Shown here piece by piece: positions 28,801 to 36,817 of a stretch of DNA of 55,040 bases. Position numbers and translations under genes: made by a program. The notes under the pieces are model-generated. The model was not told where the DNA came from, searched no databases, and saw nothing but the letters and a program-made list of their open reading frames with translations. The stretch covers positions 1 to 55,040 of the forward strand of contig NZ_JAKZGP010000031.1 of the NCBI RefSeq assembly GCF_022549775.1. The letters run 5' to 3'. The stretch is from Belliella filtrata (lineage in GTDB: Bacteria > Bacteroidota > Bacteroidia > Cytophagales > Cyclobacteriaceae). Numbering within the stretch: the first letter of the stretch is position 1; each line of letters starts with the position of its first letter.

Positions 28801-29401
28801 TTGACTTGATTTTGTCCTCTGTATACATAAAGACCTTTAGGTCATTTGGGTTGTTTTTAACAATTAAATTCTCCAACCTTTTTTCCAAAAAAGGAGGAGT
28901 GATTTTTCTATCAGTTACCGAATTAATCAACTCCGATTGCTCCAAGACTTTCCATAATACCTGAACCACCTTTTTCCTTGTTGTCTCCGCCAAAGATTCC
29001 AGTTCAGGATGATCTATGGATTTCCTACTAATGAAGGAATTGATATCCCTATCGGTTAATTCGTAATCGAATAACATGATTTTGTCCACCATAGATTCCG
29101 TTACAAACTCATAGAAAAACCTATAATAGCGAGCAAATCCCAATAAACAAAGTTGTTTTTGTTCAGATGGATTTCCTTCAGCCAATAAGTTCAATTCTTC
29201 TTTTGATAATTGGTTCAATCTTCTAATCAACTCCTGAAATTTCCTTTTACTCGTTGCTCCCCTCTGGTCTGGTAAATCCTTTGGTGACAAATCCTCCAAG
29301 GTGAGATTTTCATCCTTCAGTTTTTGGGCAAGCGAAATGGTCTCTCTTACTTTTAGAGACAATGCCGTAAAAGAGAATTTATAAATTGATGGATTTTCCA
29401 A
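28787..29401 (-). CDS. brxA: BREX protein BrxA (DUF1819)
   Basis: A 204-residue helical protein matching BrxA, a small DNA-binding protein (structurally NusB-like). It opens with YKFSFTALSLKVRETISLAQ and has the YYRFFYEFVTESMVDK segment near the middle. The end has winged-helix character (SLAETTRKKVVQVLWKVLEQ, then ITPPFLEKRLENLI). It is the first core BREX gene, 73 bases after the TPR-HExxH gene. The family is found almost only in BREX loci. Confidence 0.92.
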   Translation of the reverse strand: MENPSIYKFSFTALSLKVRETISLAQKLKDENLTLEDLSPKDLPDQRGATSKRKFQELIRRLNQLSKEELNLLAEGNPSEQKQLCLLGFARYYRFFYEFVTESMVDKIMLFDYELTDRDINSFISRKSIDHPELESLAETTRKKVVQVLWKVLEQSELINSVTDRKITPPFLEKRLENLIVKNNPNDLKVFMYTEDKIKSNDRN

Positions 29402-29474
29402 TGATTAATAAACTTAATAAATAATTCGGATAAACTTTCAGTTGATTGGATTATTGACAGTAGTTGGCGGAGTA

Positions 29475-31454
29475 TTATATTCCCGAAATCTGTCTTGCCA
29501 GTTCAAATTCCTTATCAAAAGGAATCTGAAGGTCCGGCAATACCTCAGGCATGGCGATAGCCCAGCTGACATAGTAATAGGCAAGGAGATTGTAGCCTGA
29601 GAAGGAGGTATTGGGAATTAGATTGAGTTTATATCCTTTTTTCTGTGGATTGATACCAGTTCTACCCAACATAGCGATTTCAAAGGCGATTTCTTTTATC
29701 TTCTCCTTGGACATGTTTTTGAAATAATCCAAGGCACCCACCATATACATGGCTACGGCCATATTGATATCCTTTCCTGAATGTTGTTCCTTGAATTTTT
29801 TCAATTCCTCTGACTCTTCATCATCCAAACCATCTTGTTGGAATGGGTCATTTTCTATCTCCTCCAGAACATCCTCAGGAGACTTGGATGAAGGACTATT
29901 AGTTGACTTATAGGATTTCTCTTCCTCTAGCTTAAAGTATGTATCCAGTTCCAAGTCTTCTCCCCAGTGTTGAATCAGTTCGTATTCCTCTCCAGGTTTC
30001 TTATCGTTCCGATATTCATTGAACTCCTCCCAAAAAGCATCAACCTGCTCCAATTCAAAAGGCTTGATAGTGTAGGTTTTTTCCATTTTCAACCCAAACA
30101 AGGACTCGAAATGTCTGGCTGAAACCATATTGAAAATTTTACTTTTTGTCAAAATATCAGGAGGTGACAATTCAATGATTTTAGGATCATTGACCGCTTT
30201 ATGTGCTTCTACATTCAGTTGATATAATGAAATGAATTGAACGTATCTCAGCTCAGGAAAATGGTTAAAAAGATAATCTTCAATGAAAAGATCGATTGGA
30301 GTATTGAAGACTTGTCCAAGGATTCCATGAAACAAATCATGGGAATATTTCTCTATGCTAGTCTGTGGAATCCGTCTTTTTTCTAATTTATTTAATGAAG
30401 ATTGAATAGATTTTTTGAATTGTTCTATTTTACTGTCTTTACCAATAAACAACTTGTTTACCCCTTCTTTACGGGCATCTTCTGCCAGTCTGAGGTGGGT
30501 AAGTTCATGTGCAATCAAGTGGTCGGTATTCGGGTACTTTGGATTGGTTTTGACCAAGTGGAAATCCCTTCCATAATTCTCCGCAAACTCTACCTTGGCC
30601 GCTGTGGCAATGGTTGAGTCTTCTTCGATTCTAACTTCCTTGCCAGTTAGGTTTTCAATCTCTTGGATATAGTCTACCAATGTTTCTTTTCCCACCTGTT
30701 GTTTGACAAGAGATTTGGCTGATTCCAAGGCAAGTTGTAAGGACTTTTGGTATACTGGACTACCAACATGCTCTTCGTTTTTAAAAGTATCGATGGCGAA
30801 ATCAAAAGCTGTTCTGAATTCTCCTTTTTCGAAATTCACCAAACCCAAACCTAGGGTAATATGGGAAAATTTAGGATTCGCCTTGTAAGCCTTGGATAGA
30901 AATCTTTCTGCTAAGGTCAGTTTACCCAATTGTAGAAATGTTCCTCCAATATTATTCAAGGCCACATAATTATTCGGGTCGGTTTCCATCACCTGGTCAA
31001 AATAAGTCATGGCGCTATTTACATCATTATAATACCGGATGTAGATATTTCCCATTAAAATCAACGCCCAAGGGTTTGAAGGATTCCATTTCAAGGCATC
31101 TATTATATGATTGATGGCGGTTTCATAATCTCCAGACTCCTCGTACGCCTGAGCTAGATTTCTATGAACTTCTGAGTCAGTTGGGTTCTCTTCTATCAGT
31201 TTGATGAAAATAGGAATAGCTTCTTGATATCTTTTTTTGGTGCAGAAATCAGTCGCCTTATAAAAATCATTCGATTTGGTATCCTTCAAATCATCTGTAA
31301 ACTCCACATGAATTTTATCTCCTTGGATTTCAATATTGACATTAAAGGGCTTGTAAAATTCTTTCAACTTCTGTTTGACGATATCATGATTGGTAGCATC
31401 AACTTCAGGAAATAGTTTGCTGAAAAAATCAGATATATGGAATTGGATGGACAT
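29475..31454 (-). CDS. TPR protein with HExxH metallopeptidase-like motif, upstream of BREX
   Basis: A 660-residue protein. Residues about 65-225 contain four to five tetratricopeptide repeats (EAIPIFIKLIEENPTDSEVH, then NPSNPWALILMGNIYI and NNYVALNNIGGTFLQLGK). At 316-320 the HELTH motif (HLIAHELTHLRLAE) matches the HExxH zinc site of metallopeptidases. The C-terminus is helical with an acidic stretch near residue 560. I chose ATG 31454 (MSIQFHISDF). The frame stays open to 31646, but that extension is low-complexity and lies over a GC-rich hairpin. It precedes brxA by 73 bases on the same strand, so it may be the first gene of the BREX operon. It is not a known core BREX gene; it could process or sense a phage or BREX protein. 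Confidence 0.8.
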   Translation of the reverse strand: MSIQFHISDFFSKLFPEVDATNHDIVKQKLKEFYKPFNVNIEIQGDKIHVEFTDDLKDTKSNDFYKATDFCTKKRYQEAIPIFIKLIEENPTDSEVHRNLAQAYEESGDYETAINHIIDALKWNPSNPWALILMGNIYIRYYNDVNSAMTYFDQVMETDPNNYVALNNIGGTFLQLGKLTLAERFLSKAYKANPKFSHITLGLGLVNFEKGEFRTAFDFAIDTFKNEEHVGSPVYQKSLQLALESAKSLVKQQVGKETLVDYIQEIENLTGKEVRIEEDSTIATAAKVEFAENYGRDFHLVKTNPKYPNTDHLIAHELTHLRLAEDARKEGVNKLFIGKDSKIEQFKKSIQSSLNKLEKRRIPQTSIEKYSHDLFHGILGQVFNTPIDLFIEDYLFNHFPELRYVQFISLYQLNVEAHKAVNDPKIIELSPPDILTKSKIFNMVSARHFESLFGLKMEKTYTIKPFELEQVDAFWEEFNEYRNDKKPGEEYELIQHWGEDLELDTYFKLEEEKSYKSTNSPSSKSPEDVLEEIENDPFQQDGLDDEESEELKKFKEQHSGKDINMAVAMYMVGALDYFKNMSKEKIKEIAFEIAMLGRTGINPQKKGYKLNLIPNTSFSGYNLLAYYYVSWAIAMPEVLPDLQIPFDKEFELARQISGI

Positions 31455-31611
31455 GTACTTCTTTAAATTTTGGAATATTCTAAGGGTAAAAGTAGTAAAT
31501 AATAAGTTAAGCAAAAATTGAGTAAACTTTATTAAAATCATTAATATCAACATCAATTTCAGATATTCCCAAAAGATTTCGGGAGAGGGGGGTGAGCGCA
31601 ACTGGGGGGTG

Positions 31612-31662
31612 TGGGTTCCCCTCGGCATAAGCTGGACTACGTCCACATAAGTTGAGGGGACT
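31612..31662. promoter_or_regulatory. GC-rich inverted repeat upstream of BREX operon
   Basis: In very AT-rich surroundings this stretch is GC-rich and can fold: CCCCTC...GAGGGG outer arms enclose a TGGAC-TAC-GTCCA inner stem, and CATAAG occurs in both halves. It lies 160 bases before the start chosen for the first gene of the BREX transcript and is preceded by a G-rich tract (31580-31610). It could be a regulatory structure, a terminator of the gene at 31711, or a recombination site. Confidence 0.45.
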
Positions 31663-31710
31663 CTATTTTTAAGTTATTTCCACTTCCTCTGATTATAAGA
31701 AACAAAAACA

Positions 31711-32409
31711 TTACAAGAGTTCTCTTGCCTTATCGTATTCACGTGTTTTAATGTAATATTGATATAAAGACATTTTATCAGTTTCTTGCTCTGAAGCAAA
31801 AGCATCTTTTTGTGAATTATCATTTTCATTAATTTTAATATTTGCAATAGTATTAGCATTCTTTAAATTATTGCTATTACATTCTATATTTAATTCATTT
31901 TCTGTATTATTAGTTGTATTAGTAATTCTATTAATATTTGTATTTATTTTATTTGAATTAGTAGTTGTATTAATTGGCTTCCCCTCGGAAATACCCCCTA
32001 TCTCTTCAAGAACTACCCCCCTATCCAATGAAGAACTACCTCCAATTCGTTGAGGAACAACCTCCCTATCTTTCAGTGAACTACCCTTTTTCTTTGTGGA
32101 ACTGGTAGTCGTCTTCTGAGATACTACATGCCCTTTAGTGATTATCCTTCCAAGACATTGGTTGTTTTTGTAGATGTTGTCAGTGTTGATATATCCCAAT
32201 ATTTGAAGGGATGATATTCGTTTAGATACAGAAGACTTGGTCAGCCCCAACAATTCTGCAAAGTACTGATTGGACGCAAAACAACCCTCTGGTAATTCTG
32301 TGAGTGAGAGTATTTCTGCTAGTAAGATTTTGTTTGTTGGGTCCAGATTATTGTTCCCAAGGATTTCAAGCGGAATCCAAATTCCTTTTCTCTTAGAATT
32401 TTGTTTCAT
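31711..32409 (-). CDS. Winged-helix replication-initiator-like protein
   Basis: A 232-residue protein. Residues about 8-75 form a winged helix of the type seen in phage and plasmid replication proteins (GIWIPLEIL, LLAEILSLTELPEGCFASNQ, then LGLTKSSVSKRISSLQILGYI). The rest is low-complexity Ser/Thr/Asn-rich linker (about 95-195), ending in a short helix. Such N-terminal domains recognise element DNA. An inverted repeat (ACCAAAG/CTTTGGT) sits 21 bases upstream and may be its own operator. It lies between the BREX operon and the small plus-strand genes, so it may control or replicate element 1. Confidence 0.72.
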   Translation of the reverse strand: MKQNSKRKGIWIPLEILGNNNLDPTNKILLAEILSLTELPEGCFASNQYFAELLGLTKSSVSKRISSLQILGYINTDNIYKNNQCLGRIITKGHVVSQKTTTSSTKKKGSSLKDREVVPQRIGGSSSLDRGVVLEEIGGISEGKPINTTTNSNKINTNINRITNTTNNTENELNIECNSNNLKNANTIANIKINENDNSQKDAFASEQETDKMSLYQYYIKTREYDKARELL

Positions 32410-32430
32410 GATAAATATGATTTTAAGTTA

Positions 32431-32455
32431 ACCAAAGTGAACCCCATCCTTTGGT
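32431..32455. promoter_or_regulatory. Inverted repeat, candidate operator
   Basis: ACCAAAG (32431-32437) and CTTTGGT (32449-32455) form a perfect 7-11-7 inverted repeat between the divergent winged-helix gene (start 32409) and the ribbon-helix-helix gene (start 32611). A second, overlapping pair AACCCC/GGGGTT (32440 and 32471 region) is also present. The position suggests a shared operator. Confidence 0.5.
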
Positions 32456-32610
32456 GATTTTTCAGATTTCGGGGTTTAAATAATATATCAAAAAAAAGTC
32501 GTAAAAAGAAATTTATACAGAATTTAATTTCATGTAATGATTTTTAACAATATAACATTTTTATTTTTATACAATATGACTTTTTGGAATACATCAGATA
32601 TTTATTAAAT

Positions 32611-32778
32611 ATGAAGAAGCACATGAAAGAAATTCCTTTGAGAATAAGAATCACTACTCGACAAGAAAAAATGATTCATGATTACATAAAAAAGGAGAAT
32701 ACCACCAAATCGGACCTAGTGCGAAAATCAATAAACTATTACATTACTAAAAAAGTAAATAATGGAAGAGACAAATAG
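32611..32778 (+). CDS. Ribbon-helix-helix DNA-binding protein
   Basis: A 55-residue protein with an RHH (CopG/Arc-like) pattern. A short strand, IPLRIRITTRQ, is followed by helix MIHDYIKKENTT and helix SDLVRKSINYYITKK. Such proteins dimerise on operators and often repress plasmid replication or toxin genes. I chose ATG 32611; a TTG at 32584 would add nine residues that do not fit the fold. It overlaps the next gene by 17 bases, so translation is coupled. Confidence 0.72.
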   Translation: MKKHMKEIPLRIRITTRQEKMIHDYIKKENTTKSDLVRKSINYYITKKVNNGRDK

Positions 32779-32977
32779 AGATACTTATTACCTAGACATT
32801 AAGGATTATGGAGATAAGGCAGAACCTATCAATAATATAGAGCGAAAGATCGGACTTAAGATACTAGATGACCTTTACATAGATCCAGAAGAGGATAATG
32901 AAGTTATTATTCACTGTACAACCAATGAATTTCTTGGCTTTCTCGCTAGAATAATAACAGAGTCACGAAGGGTGTAA
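32762..32977 (+). CDS. Small acidic hypothetical protein
   Basis: A 71-residue acidic protein (MEETNRDTYYLDIKDYGDKA start). The end contains a strand-helix, EVIIHCTTNEFLGFLARIITESRR. It overlaps the ribbon-helix-helix gene by 17 bases, the arrangement of a DNA-binding protein with a coupled partner, as in some toxin-antitoxin or control pairs. No family is recognised. Confidence 0.55.
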   Translation: MEETNRDTYYLDIKDYGDKAEPINNIERKIGLKILDDLYIDPEEDNEVIIHCTTNEFLGFLARIITESRRV

Positions 32978-33039
32978 ATATTGTCTAACCTATGCAGCAA
33001 GGTTTCATAAATGGCTAGATATTAGCCAAAAATGAAATC

Positions 33040-33480
33040 ATGGATATAGAAAGATACCAGTATATTTTCGGACAAAACTTTAAAAATGAAAGAAGTCTAG
33101 AATGGATTATATATCAATACTTGTACTACAACAACATAGTTGGTAAAGAGGATAAAAGTTTTTATGCTCGACTTGGTCAAGAATCGACTAAAGCGAGATT
33201 AAATTCGGTAATTGATTTTTACCACAACCTAATGAATGAAATCAATGGAAATTCTCTTCAGGATTTCTACTCCCGGAAATATTTAATTGAAAATCAACTG
33301 GCAATCCTTAGGAATTCTATTAATGAAGAACCACTTCCAATGATTCATTTTGGTAATTTGTTACTACAAAGAAAGGAAGTTGAGGATTTAATTTGTATTA
33401 AAATGAAACATGATGTATTACCTGAAATTGAAGTCTATGCCAATCTGAATATTAAACAATTATTTGAATTTTTGTCGTAA
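33040..33480 (+). CDS. Hypothetical helical protein
   Basis: A 146-residue, helix-rich protein (MDIERYQYIFGQNF start, then RSLEWIIYQYLYYNN). A possible nucleotide- or protein-binding region lies near LEWIIYQYL; there is no membrane segment or known motif. It is the third gene of the plus-strand cluster, 62 bases after the acidic protein. A hairpin at 33563 ends the cluster. Function unknown. Confidence 0.6.
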   Translation: MDIERYQYIFGQNFKNERSLEWIIYQYLYYNNIVGKEDKSFYARLGQESTKARLNSVIDFYHNLMNEINGNSLQDFYSRKYLIENQLAILRNSINEEPLPMIHFGNLLLQRKEVEDLICIKMKHDVLPEIEVYANLNIKQLFEFLS

Positions 33481-33562
33481 TATTTTGTTGATTTTTTGAC
33501 ATTTTTTGTCGTACCGAACATGATACAAATGAAAACTCTCAATATTGTCAAATCCATCAAAG

Positions 33563-33589
33563 AAAACACCTCTGAGGGTGTTTTTCTAG
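33563..33589 (+). terminator. Rho-independent terminator
   Basis: The 8-bp stem AAAACACC/GGTGTTTT (33563-33570, 33577-33584) with a 6-base loop and a T-run closes the plus-strand cluster 82 bases after its last stop. The A-rich flank lets it also end minus-strand transcription from 33625. Confidence 0.75.
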
Positions 33590-33624
33590 TGAAAGTGTAT
33601 TCCATAATTCTTTCTAAGGGATTG

Positions 33625-33849
33625 TCACTTGGCTGAAATAGTCTTTGATTTTTTCAATTGGTTTAAAAACATCACCCAAACCAATCCTCTTGCCTCGATT
33701 TCGTTTGAAAACCACCTGTCAGGGGTAACTATATCATGTGGGTCTTTATTTCGAAGTACCTCTAAGACATGTTGATATTCTTCCCGTATGACATCCGAGA
33801 GTTCATCTAGGTAATAATTATAGTTTGCGATGAATTTAATAGAATCCAT
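33625..33849 (-). CDS. Small hypothetical protein after serine recombinase
   Basis: A 74-residue protein (MDSIKFIANYNYYLDELSDV start, then IREEYQHVLEVLRNKDPHDIV). It begins six bases after the stop of the serine recombinase, so it is cotranscribed. It may be an accessory factor of the recombinase, but no motif supports a specific role. Confidence 0.55.
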   Translation of the reverse strand: MDSIKFIANYNYYLDELSDVIREEYQHVLEVLRNKDPHDIVTPDRWFSNEIEARGLVWVMFLNQLKKSKTISAK

Positions 33850-33855
33850 TTGTTA

Positions 33856-34470
33856 TTAATTTAACAATTGATGTTTGGTGGCTAGTTTTTTCACTTTGAT
33901 TACTGTTCGGGTTGATGAGCTGGTGAGTTTTGATATTTCTCGAATTGTCATACCTCTGCTTAGATATTTTAAAATCGAAGCACTCCCTTCTTTTTGTAAA
34001 AAGTCCTTTTCAGTCTCATTTGTACCTGTAGGCCTTCCTAGTACTCCTCCTTTTTGAACATAAATCATCCTTCCTGTTTTTGTCCTCTCTTTAATATTCT
34101 CCAATTCAAGTTCATATAAACTTGACATCACTGCCGAAATCATCTTCCAAATTGGATTCTTTTTTCCCTGAGGTCTTGATTGGATTCCTAGGTTTCTGAC
34201 CACTACATTAACCTCATGTTTTTCTAACCACTCCAAAGTTTGGATCGCATTTCCCATACTTCTTCCAAGTCTTGAAAGCTCCTCTATTACCAAAATTTTT
34301 AGTTTTCCAGATTCAACAAGTGATATTAGTTCTTTGGCTTTTGGACGTTCTTCGAACTTCACTGTTCCTGATACCCTGTCCATCAAAGTTAAGTCGTACT
34401 GGTCGGTGTCTGCTTGAAAGCGGTCACCTGTTTGATTTAAGGTCGAAACCCGATTATACTTTACCTTCAT
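33856..34470 (-). CDS. Serine recombinase, resolvase family (element 1)
   Basis: A 204-residue resolvase/invertase. Catalytic S9 lies in YNRVST, and the conserved EELSRLGRS region supplies active-site Arg residues. The long E helix (about 95-130) and a C-terminal helix-turn-helix (MTIREISKLTSSSTRTVIKV) complete the family layout. It acts on a short site by concerted double-strand cleavage, probably to resolve multimers or invert a segment. The upstream non-coding tract with palindromes (34670-34970) is a candidate site. It resembles in layout the serine recombinase of element 2 but is not its duplicate. Confidence 0.92.
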   Translation of the reverse strand: MKVKYNRVSTLNQTGDRFQADTDQYDLTLMDRVSGTVKFEERPKAKELISLVESGKLKILVIEELSRLGRSMGNAIQTLEWLEKHEVNVVVRNLGIQSRPQGKKNPIWKMISAVMSSLYELELENIKERTKTGRMIYVQKGGVLGRPTGTNETEKDFLQKEGSASILKYLSRGMTIREISKLTSSSTRTVIKVKKLATKHQLLN

Positions 34471-34672
34471 TTTGTTTTAATTAAAATGTAAGAATAAAAA
34501 TACAGCCAAATCCTCAATCTGCCTCCTGTTTCAGTATCTAATTAGCTTAAAATCAGCGTTTATTTATATATTGATATAAATGAAAACATGATAACAAATC
34601 AAAAGTGAAAATTGCTACACCAGCATGCTGAATTGCGCTAAAAAATGCTCCGGGCGCATTCGCTACAATAAA

Positions 34673-34811
34673 TATTACTGGCAAAAGTCATATCCTATTG
34701 CCAGTTGAATTCTCACTCGTGGACCTCCCGATGTTGACTGAAGTTAACATTCCTCCCAGCTATTTATTGTTGCCAGTAAGAATATGGTCTGAAGGTCCAC
34801 CGGTGTGGACC
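34673..34811. repeat. Cluster of inverted repeats upstream of serine recombinase
   Basis: TTACTGGCAA near 34680 and its inverse TTGCCAGTAA near 34770 flank about 80 bases. GGTCCAC-CGGT-GTGGACC is a perfect hairpin at 34794-34811. GTGGACCT occurs at 34723 and again at 34805. Such nested repeats are typical of recombination (res) sites or origins. The tract lies 200-340 bases upstream of the serine recombinase start. Confidence 0.55.
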
Positions 34812-35195
34812 TGAGTCGACATTTTTTCTGACCTACTTTTTTTGAGAGGAGGTGTTCAATTGCCGGTAAGATTTCTCAAGTAAGCGGTCCCCTGGGCTCC
34901 TGAAGTCTTGAGGGAGATGTATAAGTATCCCCCCTCCCCTGGGGCAAATCTTGGTGTTCTAGGAGGGGGGACGATGGTGGGGGAAAAATTTTTTGGGAAA
35001 TTTTTTATGGGAAATAGGGTTCTCAATAATAACCAAGATTTGCAAAAGTAACTTTCAATTTTTATCATTAAATAAAAGAAAGATTAAACCACGAAGAGAT
35101 TTAGAAAAAGAATTCAGTAGACAATTGGAGGAACAGGTTTTCATTTGTTCCTAGAGGTGTTCATATTTAAAAATAAAAGTTTTTTTAAATTAAAA
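34812..35195. other. Non-coding GC-rich tract
   Basis: No convincing gene. It contains a strong C/G inverted repeat: CCCCCCTCC (34929-34937) with GGAGGGGGG (34962-34970), then a G-rich/A-rich switch. An open frame of 70 codons across it is low-complexity and rejected. A candidate origin, transfer or recombination region. Confidence 0.4.
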
Positions 35196-35220
35196 AACGA
35201 GTCAATTCAATTGACTCGTT
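35192..35220 (-). terminator. Perfect 12-bp terminator hairpin
   Basis: AACGAGTCAATT (35196-35207) pairs with AATTGACTCGTT (35209-35220) around one base, and on the minus strand a T6 run follows. It lies 17 bases after the stop of the 24-residue peptide gene. Confidence 0.85.
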
Positions 35221-35237
35221 ATAATCCTCGTAAGGAA

Positions 35238-35312
35238 TTATTTTAGTTTAATCTTCTTAATTCTTGAAACGAAATAAATTGCTAGAACCAAGAAAAAAAT
35301 GTCTAAATTCAT
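35238..35312 (-). CDS. Small hydrophobic peptide (24 residues)
   Basis: A 24-codon frame on the minus strand: MNLDIFFLVLAIYF forms one membrane helix, followed by a basic tail SRIKKIKLK. It ends 17 bases before a near-perfect terminator hairpin, and its leader (35313-35440) has two more hairpins (CCTATTG/CAATAGG and AATCCT/AGGATT). Short membrane peptide plus structured leader plus strong terminator is the layout of type I toxins and of small regulatory membrane proteins. No antisense RNA promoter was identified. Existence is inferred from this layout, not from homology. Confidence 0.4.
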   Translation of the reverse strand: MNLDIFFLVLAIYFVSRIKKIKLK

Positions 35313-35365
35313 GATAATGAATTTAATTTTAAACCGGATTGCTAATTTTTATCAGCTAACCGCCT

Positions 35366-35393
35366 ATTGAAAAAACATCTTTCCAATAGGTTA
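35366..35393. promoter_or_regulatory. Hairpin in leader of small peptide gene
   Basis: CCTATTG and CAATAGG form a 7-bp stem with a loop of about 14 bases. On the plus strand a T-rich run follows (TTAATTTTTT). It stands between the SLATT gene and the 24-residue peptide and may end the transcript or structure the leader. Confidence 0.45.
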
Positions 35394-35617
35394 ATTTTTT
35401 AATCCTCTTTCAAAGGATTGTTCTTTGAAAAAAGACGATTTAACATGGTATTTATATTAACATATCTAACACGTTTCAAATTAGTCAAAGGTTACATTAA
35501 TAAAACATTGGCCGTTGAACAATGATCTATCTGGCTTTACACAATTTATTAACATTTTTGTAGGAAGTCCACTTAAGTCAAAAGGTCTATAAAGCACTAA
35601 AAGTGAATAAAAAAAAA

Positions 35618-36247
35618 TCATTTGACCAATAAGAGAAATCTTCTTAAAATCATTTTTTTTTCTTGCCAAGCTCTGTCTTCTTTTATATCAAATTTTTCAT
35701 CAAACTTTGTCATTTCAATTTCCAGTGCATCATCTATATCCTTTTCAAATTTTGGGATTGGAAAACCTCCAGACCTTAATCTATCGTACTTACCAGTAAG
35801 AATAAAATATTTTGAGTATATCCCATCAAGATTTCCATACTCGGTTTGAAGAGCATCTAAGTTATTAAATATTAATTTCTGAGAAATATTTGGATTAATA
35901 AGAATTCGATATGCTTTATCTCTTAATAATAAATATTTTGAAGAGCCTTCAAATATTATTGATGTTTCTTCCTCCTTGTAATTTGAGGTAATTAATAATG
36001 AAATAAACCCAGAAAGAGCTGCTGAAAAAGCTCCGACAATTTGAAGTATTTCATTACCGAGAAATTTAATAAGGACTGACGTAATTGCACCTGCAGATAG
36101 TAAAGCTAATATACCTGAAGTTACTGCTAATCTTTTTCTTACTTTGGCTTTTGATATTGCATTCTGCAATAGCATTTGTCGTTTTTTTGTACAATTCAAT
36201 ATAAATATTTCGACTGCTAATAATAAATCATGTTTGATTTTTTCCAT
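35618..36247 (-). CDS. SLATT-type two-TM protein
   Basis: A 209-residue protein with two membrane helices (about 41-60, SGILALLSAGAITSVLI, and 66-87, EILQIVGAFSAALSGFISLL). A helical cytoplasmic segment starts with ITSNYKEEETSIIFEGSSKY. This is the pattern of SLATT proteins, membrane effectors that form pores in some nucleotide-signalled defence systems. No CD-NTase or other second-messenger synthase is next to it, so if active it would need another trigger. It lies near the right end of element 1, 300 bases upstream of the small hydrophobic peptide. Confidence 0.72.
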   Translation of the reverse strand: MEKIKHDLLLAVEIFILNCTKKRQMLLQNAISKAKVRKRLAVTSGILALLSAGAITSVLIKFLGNEILQIVGAFSAALSGFISLLITSNYKEEETSIIFEGSSKYLLLRDKAYRILINPNISQKLIFNNLDALQTEYGNLDGIYSKYFILTGKYDRLRSGGFPIPKFEKDIDDALEIEMTKFDEKFDIKEDRAWQEKKMILRRFLLLVK

Positions 36248-36817
36248 TTTAATTTAATTAAGTAAAATTTTATGTGTTTCACCAAAATATTTTTTTTCGA
36301 ACTTGATTACAAAAATTATCTTAATAATATATTTTAACGTTTCTACTTAACATTTTTAACTCACAACTACCTGATTATTAACCTCTAATTTCAGTTTATT
36401 TTTTGTTTAAACAAAATCCTGGAATAAGAAAATTAGAGAAATACTTTATTTATTATAAACATTTATAAACACTCAAAAAAAGTAGATATTCCTAGTTCGC
36501 TAAGAAGTTATTTTGTTAAGGTGAATTCTTCATTAGTTTAACTTTGCCGAAAAATATAGATTTAACCCTTTAAATATTTTAAAGCTCCCTTTACTAATTG
36601 AAGTTGTTTATTGAAAAAGTGAAAGGCTTAAAGGAATAGGTATATATCTTCCAAAGAGTAAAAGAATTAAATATAGATTAATTTACTTTTAAAACTAATA
36701 ATGTCCAATGGTATTATTAGTTTTAAAAAAATAAAGAATAAGGTTTTTTGGTATTTATTTAGTAATTATTGAATTTTATATGATAACCAAGAAGATTCTA
36801 AAACAAAATTAATTTAA
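36248..36817. other. Intergenic tract without a gene
   Basis: No supportable gene. TAACTTTG near 36540 matches the Bacteroidota -7 element on the plus strand, but the nearest TTG is 23 bases upstream, slightly too far. The large inverted repeat at 36687-36728 lies in it. Confidence 0.4.
36687..36728. repeat. Perfect 16-bp inverted repeat
   Basis: TTTTAAAACTAATAAT (36687-36702) and ATTATTAGTTTTAAAA (36713-36728) pair without mismatch around a 10-base loop. It lies 90 bases before the 336-residue gene and could be its operator, a leader hairpin, or a terminator (an A/T tract follows on both sides). Confidence 0.6.

Noticed and set aside
31455-31646. 64-codon N-terminal extension of the TPR-HExxH gene
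   Set aside because: The extension crosses a GC-rich hairpin and reads as low-complexity hydrophobic sequence without fit to the TPR domain; ATG 31454 is a better start.
34856-35068. Minus-strand 70-codon frame in the GC-rich tract
   Set aside because: Composition is driven by the C/G and A/T runs, and the tract looks structural; no protein-like pattern.
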